A DNA stretch of 64,000 bases, taken from positions 1-64,000 of the forward strand of contig JAPOVC010000018.1 in assembly GCA_026708325.1 (NCBI GenBank), written 5' to 3'. Positions 33,825 through 42,830 of this stretch are shown piece after piece. Position 1 is the first letter of the stretch, and each line of letters opens with the position of its first letter. The translations under genes and the position numbers were made by a program. Origin of the DNA: Anaerolineaceae bacterium. GTDB taxonomy: Bacteria; Chloroflexota; Anaerolineae; Aggregatilineales; Phototrophicaceae. Below the pieces are notes generated by a model. The model was not told where the DNA came from and made no database searches. It worked only from the letters and a program-made list of their open reading frames with translations.

Positions 33825-35986
33825 TCTGAAGCCCCCTGGGCAGCCTTGTCTGTAGCCCGCTCCAGCAGGCGCGGGTCACCGAAACTGTGTTTCATGAAAA
33901 TGGACTGACTGTCGATTTCGGGGTCATCCGGGCCGGGCCGGATGCGCGTGTAGAGTCCGTCCGTCCCCAGACTCCAGCCCTTGCAGTTGTCAGCCATTGA
34001 GGTGATCAGCATGGTCAGCACGCTTTCCTGATGGTCGGCCTGCAAGAGCGGGAACACCACCTCCACGCGGTTGTAAAGGTTGCGACGCATCAGGTCCGCG
34101 CTTCCCAGGTAGACCCGCTGCGCCGCCGGCGCGTTGCGGAAGTAATAGATGCGGCTGTGCTCCAGGAATCGCCCCACGATGCTGTGTACGCGGATGTTTT
34201 CGCTGATGCCGGGCAGGCCGGGCACCAGACAGCAGAGCCCGCGCACCAGCAGGTCGACCTGCACGCCTGCCTGCGAGGCCTGATAAAGCTTGCGGATCAC
34301 GACGTCTTCTTCCAGCTGGTTCATCTTGAAGATGACGCGCGCCGGCCGCCCCTCCCGCGCTGCCGCGATTTCCCCTTCCAGCAGCGCCAGCAGGCGGTCC
34401 CGCAGATACTCCGGCGCGACCAGCAGACGTTTGTACTGTGTGCCCGGCGCGTAGCCGGTCAGGCGATTGAAGAGGTTAAGCGCGTCGGTGCCCAGGGTCG
34501 GATCGCTGCTGAGCAGACCCAGGTCGGTGTACAGGCGCGCGGTGGAGGCGTTGTAGTTGCCCGTCCCCAGGTGCACGTAATGTCGCACGCCCTTTTCCTC
34601 ACGGCGCACCACAAGCGTGACCTTGGCGTGCGTCTTCAGCGGCAGTTCCTCCACGCCATAGGTCACGTGAACGCCCTTGCGTTCCAGCATGCGGGCCCAC
34701 TCGATGTTGTTTTCCTCGTCGAAGCGCGCCTTGAGTTCCACCAGAACCGTGACCTGCTTGTCATTCTCGCGCGCCTCGGCCAGGGCATGCACCACCGGCG
34801 AGTTCGATCCCACCCGATACAGCGTGGTCTTGATGGCCAGCACTTGCGGGTCGCTCGCCGCGCTGCGGAAAAACTCCTCGACCGGCAGGAAGGAATCGTA
34901 GGGATGGTGCAGCAGGATGTCGCCGCGGCTGATCGTGCTGAAAATGTTGTGGCCGGGCTCGGAAATCGCCGGCAGGATGCGTGGCACCCAGGGCGCGTGG
35001 CGCAGCTCGGGGCGGTCGACCTGTTGCAGTTCCATCAGGTCCGCCGTGCCCAGCGAACCATCCACCCTGTAGACGTCGTGTTCCGGGTCCACCTGCAATT
35101 CGCGTTCGAGACGCCGCAGGGTGCGATCGTCGATGGCCATGTTCACGCTCAGCCGCACCACGTCGCCGAATTCGCGCTCGCGCAGGGTTTCCTCAATCAG
35201 CGTGCTGATGTTTAGAAAGCGGTCTTCCAGTTCATGCTCGTAGTCCACGTCGGTGTTGCGCGTCACGCGGAAGGGATGCCGCCCCACGACCGTCATGCCC
35301 GGAAAGAGCAGGTCGAGATTGTCCGAGATGATGTCTTCCAGCCACAGGAAGTTCTCACCACCACGCCGGGTTGTGCCCCTTCCCCCGCTCACCTGGCGCA
35401 GGTCCACCAGGCGCGGCAGGACGTCCGGCACCTTCAGCCGCACGAACTCCGGCTCGCGCCGCCTCCCGTTGTCGCGCCGGACCCAGATGGCGAGGTTCAG
35501 GCTGAGATTGGAGATGAAGGGAAAGGGCCGGGCGTGATCGACCGCCAAAGGAGTCAGGACCGGGAAGACCTCTTCGCTGAACCAGGCCCGCAGCGCCCTG
35601 CGCTCGCTCTCCACCAGATCATGGGTCTGCAGGATGCACACGCCGTTTTCCGCCAGTTCCGCCAGCACCGCCCGCAGGGAGGCGCGCTGTTGCAGCATCA
35701 GCGTCGTCACGCGGCGGCGAATCTCCCGCAGGAGCGGGCGCGGCTGCATGCCATCCGGCCGCTGCGTACCCAGCCCCAACTGCATGCGGTTGTGCCAGCC
35801 GGCGACCCGCACCATGTAGAACTCATCGAGATTGGTGCTGAAAATCGCCAGAAATTTCACACGTTCCAGCAGGGGCAGGGCAGGGTCCTGGGCCAGCGCC
35901 AGCACCCGCCGGTTGAATTCAATCCAGCTAAGTTCGCGGTTGGTACAGGTTTCCGGAGTAAGTTCCGGCCCCTCGTCGGCAGTCAT
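33821..35986 (-). CDS. ppk1: Polyphosphate kinase 1
   Basis: 721 residues, the usual size. N-domain: NRELSWIEFNRRVLALAQ and FLAIFSTNLDEFYMVRV. Catalytic region: FLRNATH is replaced in this group by VTYGVEELPLKTHAKVTLVVRREE (with the phosphorylated His in THAK), then YVHLGTGNYNASTARLYTDLGLLSSD, LVRGLCCLVPG and the terminal GSADLMRRNLYNRVEVVFPL. It makes polyphosphate from ATP reversibly. It is first of a minus-strand operon with the dehydrogenase (4-bp overlap) and perhaps the DUF1232-like gene. Confidence 0.95.
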   Translation of the reverse strand: MTADEGPELTPETCTNRELSWIEFNRRVLALAQDPALPLLERVKFLAIFSTNLDEFYMVRVAGWHNRMQLGLGTQRPDGMQPRPLLREIRRRVTTLMLQQRASLRAVLAELAENGVCILQTHDLVESERRALRAWFSEEVFPVLTPLAVDHARPFPFISNLSLNLAIWVRRDNGRRREPEFVRLKVPDVLPRLVDLRQVSGGRGTTRRGGENFLWLEDIISDNLDLLFPGMTVVGRHPFRVTRNTDVDYEHELEDRFLNISTLIEETLREREFGDVVRLSVNMAIDDRTLRRLERELQVDPEHDVYRVDGSLGTADLMELQQVDRPELRHAPWVPRILPAISEPGHNIFSTISRGDILLHHPYDSFLPVEEFFRSAASDPQVLAIKTTLYRVGSNSPVVHALAEARENDKQVTVLVELKARFDEENNIEWARMLERKGVHVTYGVEELPLKTHAKVTLVVRREEKGVRHYVHLGTGNYNASTARLYTDLGLLSSDPTLGTDALNLFNRLTGYAPGTQYKRLLVAPEYLRDRLLALLEGEIAAAREGRPARVIFKMNQLEEDVVIRKLYQASQAGVQVDLLVRGLCCLVPGLPGISENIRVHSIVGRFLEHSRIYYFRNAPAAQRVYLGSADLMRRNLYNRVEVVFPLLQADHQESVLTMLITSMADNCKGWSLGTDGLYTRIRPGPDDPEIDSQSIFMKHSFGDPRLLERATDKAAQGASE

Positions 35987-36154
35987 TGCGGGCGTTCATT
36001 CCTGACGGGATGGATGGGGGATTTTAACCTTTACCTGCCTGAAACCCAAACATTGTGGCGCAGTCCGCAACGCCCGGGCGTCCGTAGACAGCCTGCCCCT
36101 TCCCAGGCTATCATGGGCCCGGATGAGAAACCGGGAACCATGAGGTAACGCAGG

Positions 36155-36469
36155 ATGCCCGTCTACACCTACCGTCGTGAAGACGGCAGCACCTTTGATA
36201 TCCGTCAGCGTTTCAGCGACGATGCGCTGGAGCTTTGTCCTGAAACCGGGCAAAAGGTGACTCGCCTTGTCCAGGCGGCCGGCATCATTTTCAGGGGCTC
36301 CGGTTTCTACGTCAACGACAGCAAGAAGTCCGCCAACGGCAAGTCGGGCGGGGCGGGCGAAAGTGGCAGGGACAAAAAGGACAAGAGCTCCGCGAAGGCG
36401 GAGAAAAAGGACGCCGGCGCCGCCGCGAAAAAGGAGAAGGCGGCGCCTGGCAGCGGCGACAAGTCCTGA
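36155..36469 (+). CDS. FmdB-type regulatory-domain-like protein with lost zinc cysteines
   Basis: 104 residues; GAGGT precedes the start. The first ~55 residues follow the FmdB/zinc-ribbon family: MPVYTYR....FDIRQRFSDDALELCPETG..VTRLVQAAGIIFRGSGFYVND. In the family two CxxC pairs bind zinc. Here the first pair reads RREDG and the second keeps only one Cys (LCPETG), so zinc binding is unlikely. The rest is a Lys/Ala/Gly-rich disordered tail. Function unknown even for intact members. A perfect terminator hairpin follows. Confidence 0.75.
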   Translation: MPVYTYRREDGSTFDIRQRFSDDALELCPETGQKVTRLVQAAGIIFRGSGFYVNDSKKSANGKSGGAGESGRDKKDKSSAKAEKKDAGAAAKKEKAAPGSGDKS

Positions 36470-36493
36470 GTCGGCGCCCCCTGGCTTAACGGC

Positions 36494-36527
36494 AACGCCC
36501 GGCCACGCAGGCCGGGCGTTCGTCTTT
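36494..36527 (+). terminator. Intrinsic terminator after the FmdB-like gene
   Basis: A perfect 11-bp stem (AACGCCCGGCC at 36494-36504, GGCCGGGCGTT at 36510-36520) with loop ACGCA, followed by CGTCTTT. The weak U-tract makes it a moderate terminator; the stem could also serve the convergent small gene. Confidence 0.75.
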
Positions 36528-36534
36528 CGGGGCT

Positions 36535-36690
36535 TCAGTTCTGTTCCTCGTCCGCCTGCTGCTGCGCCCGCTCCGCCAGCACGAAGGGGTGCGTGGAAGG
36601 TGGGCGGTGTGGCGGCTCCGTAAGCACCAGGCGCATCACCAGCGCCAGCGCGAGTATATCGACCAGAATGATGACGATCAGGATGCCCAC
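36535..36690 (-). CDS. Small single-helix membrane protein (51 aa)
   Basis: A 51-residue frame from a GTG at 36690, five bases after GGGAG, to a TGA at 36537-36535. Residues 1-23 (VGILIVIILVDILALALVMR) form one transmembrane helix. The rest is a short Pro-rich then acidic/Gln-rich cytosolic tail ending ADEEQN. Good ribosome site, sensible hydrophobicity profile and a terminator just beyond the stop support it as real. The function is unknown. Confidence 0.5.
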   Translation of the reverse strand: MGILIVIILVDILALALVMRLVLTEPPHRPPSTHPFVLAERAQQQADEEQN

Positions 36691-36763
36691 GTCCGCTCCC
36701 GATGATTGTCCGCTGACCGGTCGTCAGTGTAGCAATGTGACGCACCTTACGCCAGAGGCTCCC

Positions 36764-38596
36764 TCACCCCTGTGAAGTCGTAACCGTGCCTGGCGGGCCG
36801 CCAATGCGGTCAACCGTACTGACCACGACGCCGTTCAGGTCGTCCTGCAGGGTGACGTGATGCACCTTGCCCTCGCTGTTGGGGCCCTTCGCGAAGGTGA
36901 TGTTGCCATCATCTTCGACGAATACGGCAACGCGGCCGTCCGACGTGCTCTTGACCTGGTTGCCATTCCCGGTGTTGTCGACCTCCGTCTGCGTCACGCG
37001 CAGTACGAAAGTGCCCGTGCTGTCGGCCTCGATGCGGTACACGTCGATGGTGGTCACCGACTGCCCGGCGACGCGGCACAGCTTGCCAATGGCGCCCAGA
37101 TTCTGGAAGCAGTCATCCGCTTCCGGCGTGGCGGTGATCGCCGGTGTGGCCGTCGGCGCGGCCGTGGGCACCGGCGCGGACTGCCCCGGGAATTCGATCA
37201 GGCGAAATGCCTCGAAAGTATCGCCGGCCTGCGCCTGCGCCAGTTCCTGCCTCTCCGCCACCTGGGCGATGTAGGGCGGGCCGAACTGCAGGCCGCAGGG
37301 CCCCGTGCTGCTGTCGCTAATGATCCAGAACTTGTCCGCCGGCGCGTTGTTCTCGAAAGAGATGCAGCCGTTCAAATGGATGGTGGCGCCATCGCGGAAG
37401 TTCACCAGGGCGGCATCGCCCCCCTGATTGCCGCGGAAGATGGCGTCGGTGAAGCTGGCCACGCTGGTGCGGTATTCGGACCAGGCGAAAAGGACGCTGG
37501 CGGAATAGCGCGGCTCGACGTTGACATTGTTCTCGAAGAGCGCGCGGGTGAAGCTGGCCTCGCCCATGTTCAGAATCGCCTGGCTGGGCGCGTTGCGCAT
37601 GGCGACGTCGATGCCATTCAAACTGCCGAAATTGACCGTGCGGATGCCATCCAGGGTCAGATTTTCCATGGTCAGCGAGGCATTGGCCGCCGTCACAATA
37701 TTGATGCCGGGGATCGCGCCGCGGATGAAGTGGCCGTCACCCGTGATGGAGATTTCCACGCCGTCCGAGAGCAGCCACTGGCCGAAGCGCTCGCAATCGC
37801 CCTTGAGGGTGTAGGTGCCGGACTCGTCCAGAATGCCGCTGCCGGGAATGCCACAGGCCAGGGTCTCGGGGGCGGGCGCCGCGGCCTGACCCTCGTTGCC
37901 CACCTGGCCGCTGCAGGGGCCGCTGGAATCCGGGCTCCAGGAGCCGACCACGTTGTAGGGGATATTGCCGGAAAAACTCAGGCAGCCACTGGCCGCGAAG
38001 GCGGTTGCGCCATCGCGGATCACCACCGCCGCACCGCCAAACAGGTTGTCCCGGAAGACGACGTCCTCAATGCTGACGGAGGCGCCGCTGGCGACGTTCA
38101 GGGCGCTGCCCTTGCCGTCAACGTCCGCGCCTCTGCTGGTGTTGGTCAGAAAGAGCACGTCATTCAGGGTTACCTGCGCGCCGGATTCGGCCTCCAGGGC
38201 GGGCCCGCCCTGGCTGCGGGTGAAGGTCACCGCCGTCGCCGTCAACGTAGCGCTGGTGTTGACCAGCGAGCCGCGCTCCATGTTCAGGCCATCGACGGTC
38301 AGTTGCGACAGGTGAAGCGTGCTGCCGTCCAGACCGGAGAAAATGGCGCTGCCGTCCACGGGGCCGGAAATGCTGTGGCCGTTGCCGTTAATCGTGATGA
38401 TCGCGTCCGCGGCGACTTCAAGCTGGCCGTCCTGTACGCAGTCTTCCGTGAGCGTGTAGGTCACGGTCTCCGAGAACACACCCGCGGCCGGCAGACCGCA
38501 GGAAGCCGCCAACAGAACGTCCTGCACCAGCGCCGGACTGCCGCCGGCCAACAGGATGCAGGCCAGTAGCGCAAGCATTCCTCGCTTCAGGTTCAC
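36764..38596 (-). CDS. Secreted beta-helix protein with C-terminal 'LGAI' domain
   Basis: 610 residues from a GTG at 38596 with AAAGGA upstream. A signal peptide (about 1-30) is followed by two beta-helix-like segments. Each opens with a CG(L/I)P..G....YTL..(D/G)C module and ITI.G(N/D)GH.I.G, then repeated ASF/ATF..F..N turns like polymorphic outer-membrane or right-handed beta-helix proteins. A Pro/Thr/Ala linker (about 460-490) leads to a ~100-residue C-terminal domain: CFQNLGAIGKLC, FVLRVTQTEVD, DGRVAVFVEDDGNI, GPNSEGKVHHVTL and GVVVSTVD. That domain recurs in three other secreted proteins of this cluster. Probably a surface or wall-associated protein; function unknown. Confidence 0.75.
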   Translation of the reverse strand: MNLKRGMLALLACILLAGGSPALVQDVLLAASCGLPAAGVFSETVTYTLTEDCVQDGQLEVAADAIITINGNGHSISGPVDGSAIFSGLDGSTLHLSQLTVDGLNMERGSLVNTSATLTATAVTFTRSQGGPALEAESGAQVTLNDVLFLTNTSRGADVDGKGSALNVASGASVSIEDVVFRDNLFGGAAVVIRDGATAFAASGCLSFSGNIPYNVVGSWSPDSSGPCSGQVGNEGQAAAPAPETLACGIPGSGILDESGTYTLKGDCERFGQWLLSDGVEISITGDGHFIRGAIPGINIVTAANASLTMENLTLDGIRTVNFGSLNGIDVAMRNAPSQAILNMGEASFTRALFENNVNVEPRYSASVLFAWSEYRTSVASFTDAIFRGNQGGDAALVNFRDGATIHLNGCISFENNAPADKFWIISDSSTGPCGLQFGPPYIAQVAERQELAQAQAGDTFEAFRLIEFPGQSAPVPTAAPTATPAITATPEADDCFQNLGAIGKLCRVAGQSVTTIDVYRIEADSTGTFVLRVTQTEVDNTGNGNQVKSTSDGRVAVFVEDDGNITFAKGPNSEGKVHHVTLQDDLNGVVVSTVDRIGGPPGTVTTSQG

Positions 38597-38823
38597 AGGT
38601 CATCCTTTCACCCATGCCCGGTGTACGCGATGGACGATGCTGCAATCGTCCTCGTTGGGCTCACACTGGTGAGCACAAGTGTACTCAGTATTTTACTATT
38701 CGCCAACTATTCAGGAATAACTTCCTGTAGTAGCGTACCAGATACAAATATCTTACATCATGGAGCGTCCCCTTGCCTGCAGCGTGGCCCGGCCAGGTGG
38801 CTTCCCACCCAGGCGACGGCGGC

Positions 38824-39927
38824 TCAGTTGCCTGTCGGGGTCTCGTCGTCCGCCGCCTCCGCCGCATTCGCCTCGCGGATGACCAAAGTCTGGCCGACGC
38901 GGAGCCGGCGACCGCCAGGCGGCAGCTCGTTGCGTTCCATGAGGGTCTCCGGCTCGATGTCGTAGGCGTGGGCGATGAGGTCGAGAGTTTGACCCGCCTG
39001 CACGACGTGCAGGATCGGGCTGTCATCAACGCACTCGGCGGGCACTTCCCTGCCGCGGGTTTCGGGCCGCGTGACGCCAGGGATGACCAGTTCCTGCCCG
39101 GGATGCAACAGATTTCCCCTGTCGGCCAACTGGTTGCGGATGGTCAGCAACTCCCGCTTCACGTCAAAGGCCTGGGCGATCCTGTAGAGTGAGTCCCCCG
39201 GCCGGACGACGTAGACCACCGGGCCGTAGAACGCGCAGCGCCCGGGTTGTTCCGCTTCCTCCTCCTCCGGCGCCGCAGGAATCAGCAGTTCCACGCCGAC
39301 CGGCAACAGGCTGCCAGACAGATCGTTGTGCGCAACCAGCTCCTGCAACCCGACGCCGTAGGCCAGCGCGATCGCCAGCAGCGTCTGGCCAGGTTGCACG
39401 ACGTGGATGATGCTGCCGTCCTCGCGGGCGGGTTGCCGCGCGACGCGCCTTGCGGAGTGAGACGGGACGGACCTGGCGCCGCCGCTCCCGTCCCCTTCCG
39501 GCGCGACCGGGTCGGCCGGGATGTCTGGCGCTTCGGCGATGCTGTCGTAGGTGGCGATGACGGCGCCGCCCAGGTGTTGTTCGAAAAGGACGTGATGGAC
39601 CTTGCCCTCGTCCGTGGGGCCCATGGAAACGCGGACGTTGCCATCTGCCTGAAGGTAAAGGGCGACGCGGCCATCCGCCGTGGCCTGGACCAGGCTTCCC
39701 CTCCCTGCGGCCGCCACCCTGGTCTGCGTCACCCGCAATAGCAGCCTGCCTTCCTCCCCTGGCGCGAGCCCGCGGACCTCAATCGCCAGTTTCGGCTCGT
39801 AATGACGGCAAATCAGGCCGATGGCGCCCAGGCGCTGGAAACAGGACGATCTCGCCTGGGCGGGCGCGGCGGCCGGCAGGACCAGCAGGCAGGCGTAGAG
39901 GCAGGCGATGCCTGACTTCAGGGACAT
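38824..39927 (-). CDS. Secreted 'LGAI'-domain protein with three LysM repeats
   Basis: 367 residues from the ATG at 39927, chosen because it begins a clear signal peptide (residues 1-~26, ending AQA); a start further upstream adds an Arg-rich stretch. The shared domain is N-terminal here: CFQRLGAIGLIC, LLLRVTQTRV, DGRVALYLQADGNV, MGPTDEGKVHHVLF and GAVIATYDSI. Three LysM repeats follow, each with HVVQPGQTL / VVRPGDSL / HVVQAGQTL, I...Y.V/.F.V and an N-terminal asparagine (HND, IRN, RNE), ending LLIPA, LVIPG and LVIRE. LysM binds N-acetylglucosamine-containing glycans, so attachment to peptidoglycan or another polysaccharide is likely. Confidence 0.85.
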   Translation of the reverse strand: MSLKSGIACLYACLLVLPAAAPAQARSSCFQRLGAIGLICRHYEPKLAIEVRGLAPGEEGRLLLRVTQTRVAAAGRGSLVQATADGRVALYLQADGNVRVSMGPTDEGKVHHVLFEQHLGGAVIATYDSIAEAPDIPADPVAPEGDGSGGARSVPSHSARRVARQPAREDGSIIHVVQPGQTLLAIALAYGVGLQELVAHNDLSGSLLPVGVELLIPAAPEEEEAEQPGRCAFYGPVVYVVRPGDSLYRIAQAFDVKRELLTIRNQLADRGNLLHPGQELVIPGVTRPETRGREVPAECVDDSPILHVVQAGQTLDLIAHAYDIEPETLMERNELPPGGRRLRVGQTLVIREANAAEAADDETPTGN

Positions 39928-39996
39928 CACGGGCGACGATCGTCCGCGCCGCCATACACGGGTCCACACCGGTCCGGGGCCCCGCCGTCACGCATA

Positions 39997-41292
39997 TCAG
40001 GACTCCCCGGCACCGGCTTCAGAGTCTTCTGCTGCGGAGGGCAGGGCCTCGCGGATCACCAGCCCCTGGCCGGGCTGCAATGCAACGCCGTCATCCGGCA
40101 ACCGGTTGCCCTCGATGATGGCCAGCATATCCACCGCGTAGGCCATGGCGATGGCCTCGAGCGTGTCGCCGGAGCGCACAAAGTGGATCACCGGGCCGAT
40201 GTCGGCGCAGTACGCCGGCAGTTCGGTCGCCACCCCGTCCAGGGTCCAGCGCTCCGGGATGATCAGGCCTTGACCGACCGACAACCGCCGGCCCAGGTCA
40301 GGCAGGCCGTTGCGTATGGCCAGTGTCGTCGGGTTCAGGTCATACGCGCGCGCGATTCCGACAATGTTTTCTCCCTGCCCGGCGACGTGCGCGACCGCCT
40401 CGTATCGGGCGCATTGTGCTGCCCTGTCGGCCCGGATGAGCAGCTCCTGCCCGACGTGGATCAGACCGCGATTGGCGATCGCGTTGCGTTCGATGATCTC
40501 CTGCAGGGTGACGTCGTAGGCGCGGGCGATGGCGAAGAGCGTGTGACCCGGCTGCACCACGTGAACGATGGAACCGTCCATCTGCGCGGGTTGAGGGATG
40601 ACGGCGGCGCTGCGGCGGGGACGGGTCTGTTCTCCGGGCGGGCCGTCATAGGTGACGGCGGAAGCGATGATGCGACCGGATAGCGTGTGTTCGAGGGTGA
40701 CGTGGTGCACCTTGCCTTCCTGGTCCGGGCCCATGGAAAGGGTGATGTGGCCATCGTGCTCGACGCGCATGGCGATGCGACCGTCATCGGAGCTGGCGAT
40801 GTGTTGGCCGGGCGCGACGGCGTCCACCTCCCTCTGTGTGACGCGCAGGAGGTAACGACTCCGCTCGAAATGCCCGGTCCCCCAGATCTCGTGCGCGCGT
40901 TCCGGTGCGGCGACGAGGCAGATGGAGGCGATGGCGCCCAGCATGCGCTCGCAGCTGTTGTCGCCGATCACCTGCCCCGCGATGTAATGGATGACGCCGC
41001 TGCTCCGGTCAATGCGGAGGCCGGCCGGGGTCAAGGTGGTCACCATGCCATCGCCAATGGCGATCTGAAACGAGTATCCGTTGTGATGGATGGTGACGTG
41101 GGCGCCCTTGTCGACCACCAGGGATTCCCATCGCTCGCAATGGGAAGTGAGGTTGTAACTGGTCGACTGGACGATGGCCCCGGTCAGGGGCAGGCCGCAG
41201 GCCGTTGGCAGCGGGTTTTCCTGCGCCAGAAGCGGTGTCGCCAACAACAGACAGAACAGCATCAGCAGTATCGTCATTCTTCCGGTCGGCAT
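39997..41292 (-). CDS. Secreted 'LGAI'-domain protein with three LysM repeats
   Basis: 431 residues from the ATG at 41292, eight bases after GAGGAG; a GTG nine bases earlier overlaps that site. Signal peptide at 1-~24. Next is the CGLPLTG...YNLTSHCERW / VTIHHNGYSF module (about 30-75), also present twice in 36764-38596. Then the shared domain (about 114-217: CERMLGAIASIC, YLLRVTQREVDAV, DGRIAMRVEHDGHI, MGPDQEGKVHHVTL, GRIIASAVTYDG). Three LysM repeats (about 239-415) complete it. The middle one is divergent (AHVAGQGENIVGIARAYDL). Same strand, 69 bp before the previous protein's gene; the pair may be co-transcribed. Confidence 0.85.
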   Translation of the reverse strand: MPTGRMTILLMLFCLLLATPLLAQENPLPTACGLPLTGAIVQSTSYNLTSHCERWESLVVDKGAHVTIHHNGYSFQIAIGDGMVTTLTPAGLRIDRSSGVIHYIAGQVIGDNSCERMLGAIASICLVAAPERAHEIWGTGHFERSRYLLRVTQREVDAVAPGQHIASSDDGRIAMRVEHDGHITLSMGPDQEGKVHHVTLEHTLSGRIIASAVTYDGPPGEQTRPRRSAAVIPQPAQMDGSIVHVVQPGHTLFAIARAYDVTLQEIIERNAIANRGLIHVGQELLIRADRAAQCARYEAVAHVAGQGENIVGIARAYDLNPTTLAIRNGLPDLGRRLSVGQGLIIPERWTLDGVATELPAYCADIGPVIHFVRSGDTLEAIAMAYAVDMLAIIEGNRLPDDGVALQPGQGLVIREALPSAAEDSEAGAGES

Positions 41293-41301
41293 CGCTTTCA
41301 C

Positions 41302-41573
41302 TCCTCACACAAACGCAGCGTCAATGCAGGGGTAGCGAGAGCGCCAGCTCGAAGCATCCCGTTGGGACGATTAATCAGATCGCCCGCAGGGCACATGGCC
41401 ATGGACCCGCAACGGGGGCAGGGGCAGGAATCCCTGAAGTAACGGGATGTGATACTTCTGAGGCAGTACGGCTTCAATGCAAATGCTTTTAATGCTTGCG
41501 CAACTCTGCGCCGCATTTTAGCAGGTTATAGCGCCCAGGAATTAACGGATATCACACAATGTGAGAACAGGGG
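41302..41573. repeat. Spacer with a family B repeat and partial family A
   Basis: A family B unit in reverse orientation at 41330-41360 (GGGTAGCGAGAGCGCCAGCT...CATCCC) is followed by a degenerate family A arm near 41365-41385. The remainder, more AT-rich (41440-41560), shows no gene. Confidence 0.6.
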
Positions 41574-42230
41574 TCAGTTGCGTTTGGCCAGCGCCCGCGC
41601 CGCCGCGAAGTTCGTCTCCGGATCGGGGTCATCCAGCGCCGCGCGCAGGGTTGGCAGCGCCGCGTCGCCCAGCTGTAGCAATGCTGTCGCCGCCGCGTCG
41701 CGCACCCTGGTGTCGGGGTCGCGCAGGGCGACGCCGAGGGCCTCAACCGCCTCCGTCGCGCCCAACCGTCCAAGCGCCTGGGCGGCGAAACGCCGTTGCG
41801 CGGCATCGACGTCCTTCAGCGCTGCGGCCAGGGCCCGCAGGGCGGCCGCGTCGCGATGCCCGATCTTGCCAAGGGCCATGGCCGCCGCGCGTCGTACGGC
41901 CGGCCGGCCGTCGCCCAGCGCTTCCGTCAGGCCCTCCACCGCCGCCGCGCCGATGTGGATCAACGCGGAAGTCACCTGCACGCGCACGTACATGTCCTCG
42001 TCGCGCAGGCCCTGCAGCAGGGAGGACAGCGAGGCGGGGTCCGCGAACTGCACCAGGGTGCGCGCCGCCTGGTAGCGCACGGCAAGGTCTACGTCGAAGC
42101 GCAGCCGTTCGCCGACCTCCGGCAGCGCTGCCCGCAGCGAGAGCGACTGCACCATGTGCAGGCCGCCGACACGGGTTTGCGCGTCCCCGTCGCGCAGGGC
42201 CGCGCGCGCCTTGTCGAGGGCGTCCGCCAT
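41574..42230 (-). CDS. HEAT-repeat (PBS-lyase-like) protein
   Basis: 218 residues from the ATG at 42230, eight bases after GGGAGG; the frame extends upstream but that part is out of register with the alignment. Repeats of ~30 residues: VRYQAARTLVQFADPASLSSLLQGL, VRVQVTSALIHIGAAAVEGLTEAL, VRRAAAMALGKIGHRDAAALRAL, RRFAAQALGRLGATEAVEALGVAL and VRDAAATALLQLGDAALPTLRAAL. Such alpha-solenoids act as protein-binding scaffolds. It is last in a four-gene minus-strand operon with an unknown protein, OsmC and another unknown protein, separated by 4-14 bp. Confidence 0.85.
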   Translation of the reverse strand: MADALDKARAALRDGDAQTRVGGLHMVQSLSLRAALPEVGERLRFDVDLAVRYQAARTLVQFADPASLSSLLQGLRDEDMYVRVQVTSALIHIGAAAVEGLTEALGDGRPAVRRAAAMALGKIGHRDAAALRALAAALKDVDAAQRRFAAQALGRLGATEAVEALGVALRDPDTRVRDAAATALLQLGDAALPTLRAALDDPDPETNFAAARALAKRN

Positions 42231-42244
42231 GGCCTGTTCCTCCC

Positions 42245-42820
42245 TCAATTCCGCGCCCGTGGCCGGCGATACAACCAGGGGAAGTCCGCGTGGGGGTAAA
42301 GGGTCTCCAGCTGCGCGTCCCACAGGAAAGCGCAGGGCTCGTCGGCGATGGCCAGCAGCAGGGCATCGATCCGCCGCGCCTTCGCCTCCAGGGCGTCGTC
42401 CTGGTGCTGCGCGCGCGCCATCACGCGACGCAACTCCTCGACGATGCTGCGCCGCAGCAGTTCCGGCTGCCAGTTGCGGGCGGCCTGGGCCGGCTCGCCC
42501 ACCATGTCCTGCAGGTAGCGCCCCATGGTATCCAGGCGCGAATGCGCCTCCCGCTCGACTTTGCGCCGGTAATGCAGCGGCCACTCTTCACGGACGGCGT
42601 CGTGCTGCGCCTGCAAACCCGCGACCCTGGCGCCGGCCAGTTGCCCCAGGCGCCGCAGCCGCAATTCCAGCGCGCCCACGGTCAGGGCCGGCATGCGCTG
42701 AAAGCTGAAGCCGCCACCGACACTGCCATACAGCGAATCGCCGCGCAGGTAGTTTTCCAGACCGGCGACCATGGCTTCTGCCTCGCGCAGGTCCCTTTCC
42801 AGGTCGTATTGTCTTGTCAT
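42245..42820 (-). CDS. Unknown helical protein in the OsmC operon
   Basis: 191 residues from the ATG at 42820. Mostly helical and charged, with LRRLGQLAGARVAGLQAQHDAVREEWPLHYRRKVEREAHSRL and a C-terminal FLWDAQLETLYPHADFPWLYRRP. No family recognised. It lies 10 bp after the osmC-like gene and 14 bp before the HEAT-repeat gene, so it belongs to the operon. Its ribosome site is weak, in keeping with translational coupling. Confidence 0.7.
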   Translation of the reverse strand: MTRQYDLERDLREAEAMVAGLENYLRGDSLYGSVGGGFSFQRMPALTVGALELRLRRLGQLAGARVAGLQAQHDAVREEWPLHYRRKVEREAHSRLDTMGRYLQDMVGEPAQAARNWQPELLRRSIVEELRRVMARAQHQDDALEAKARRIDALLLAIADEPCAFLWDAQLETLYPHADFPWLYRRPRARN

Positions 42821-42830
42821 GCCGGACGCG

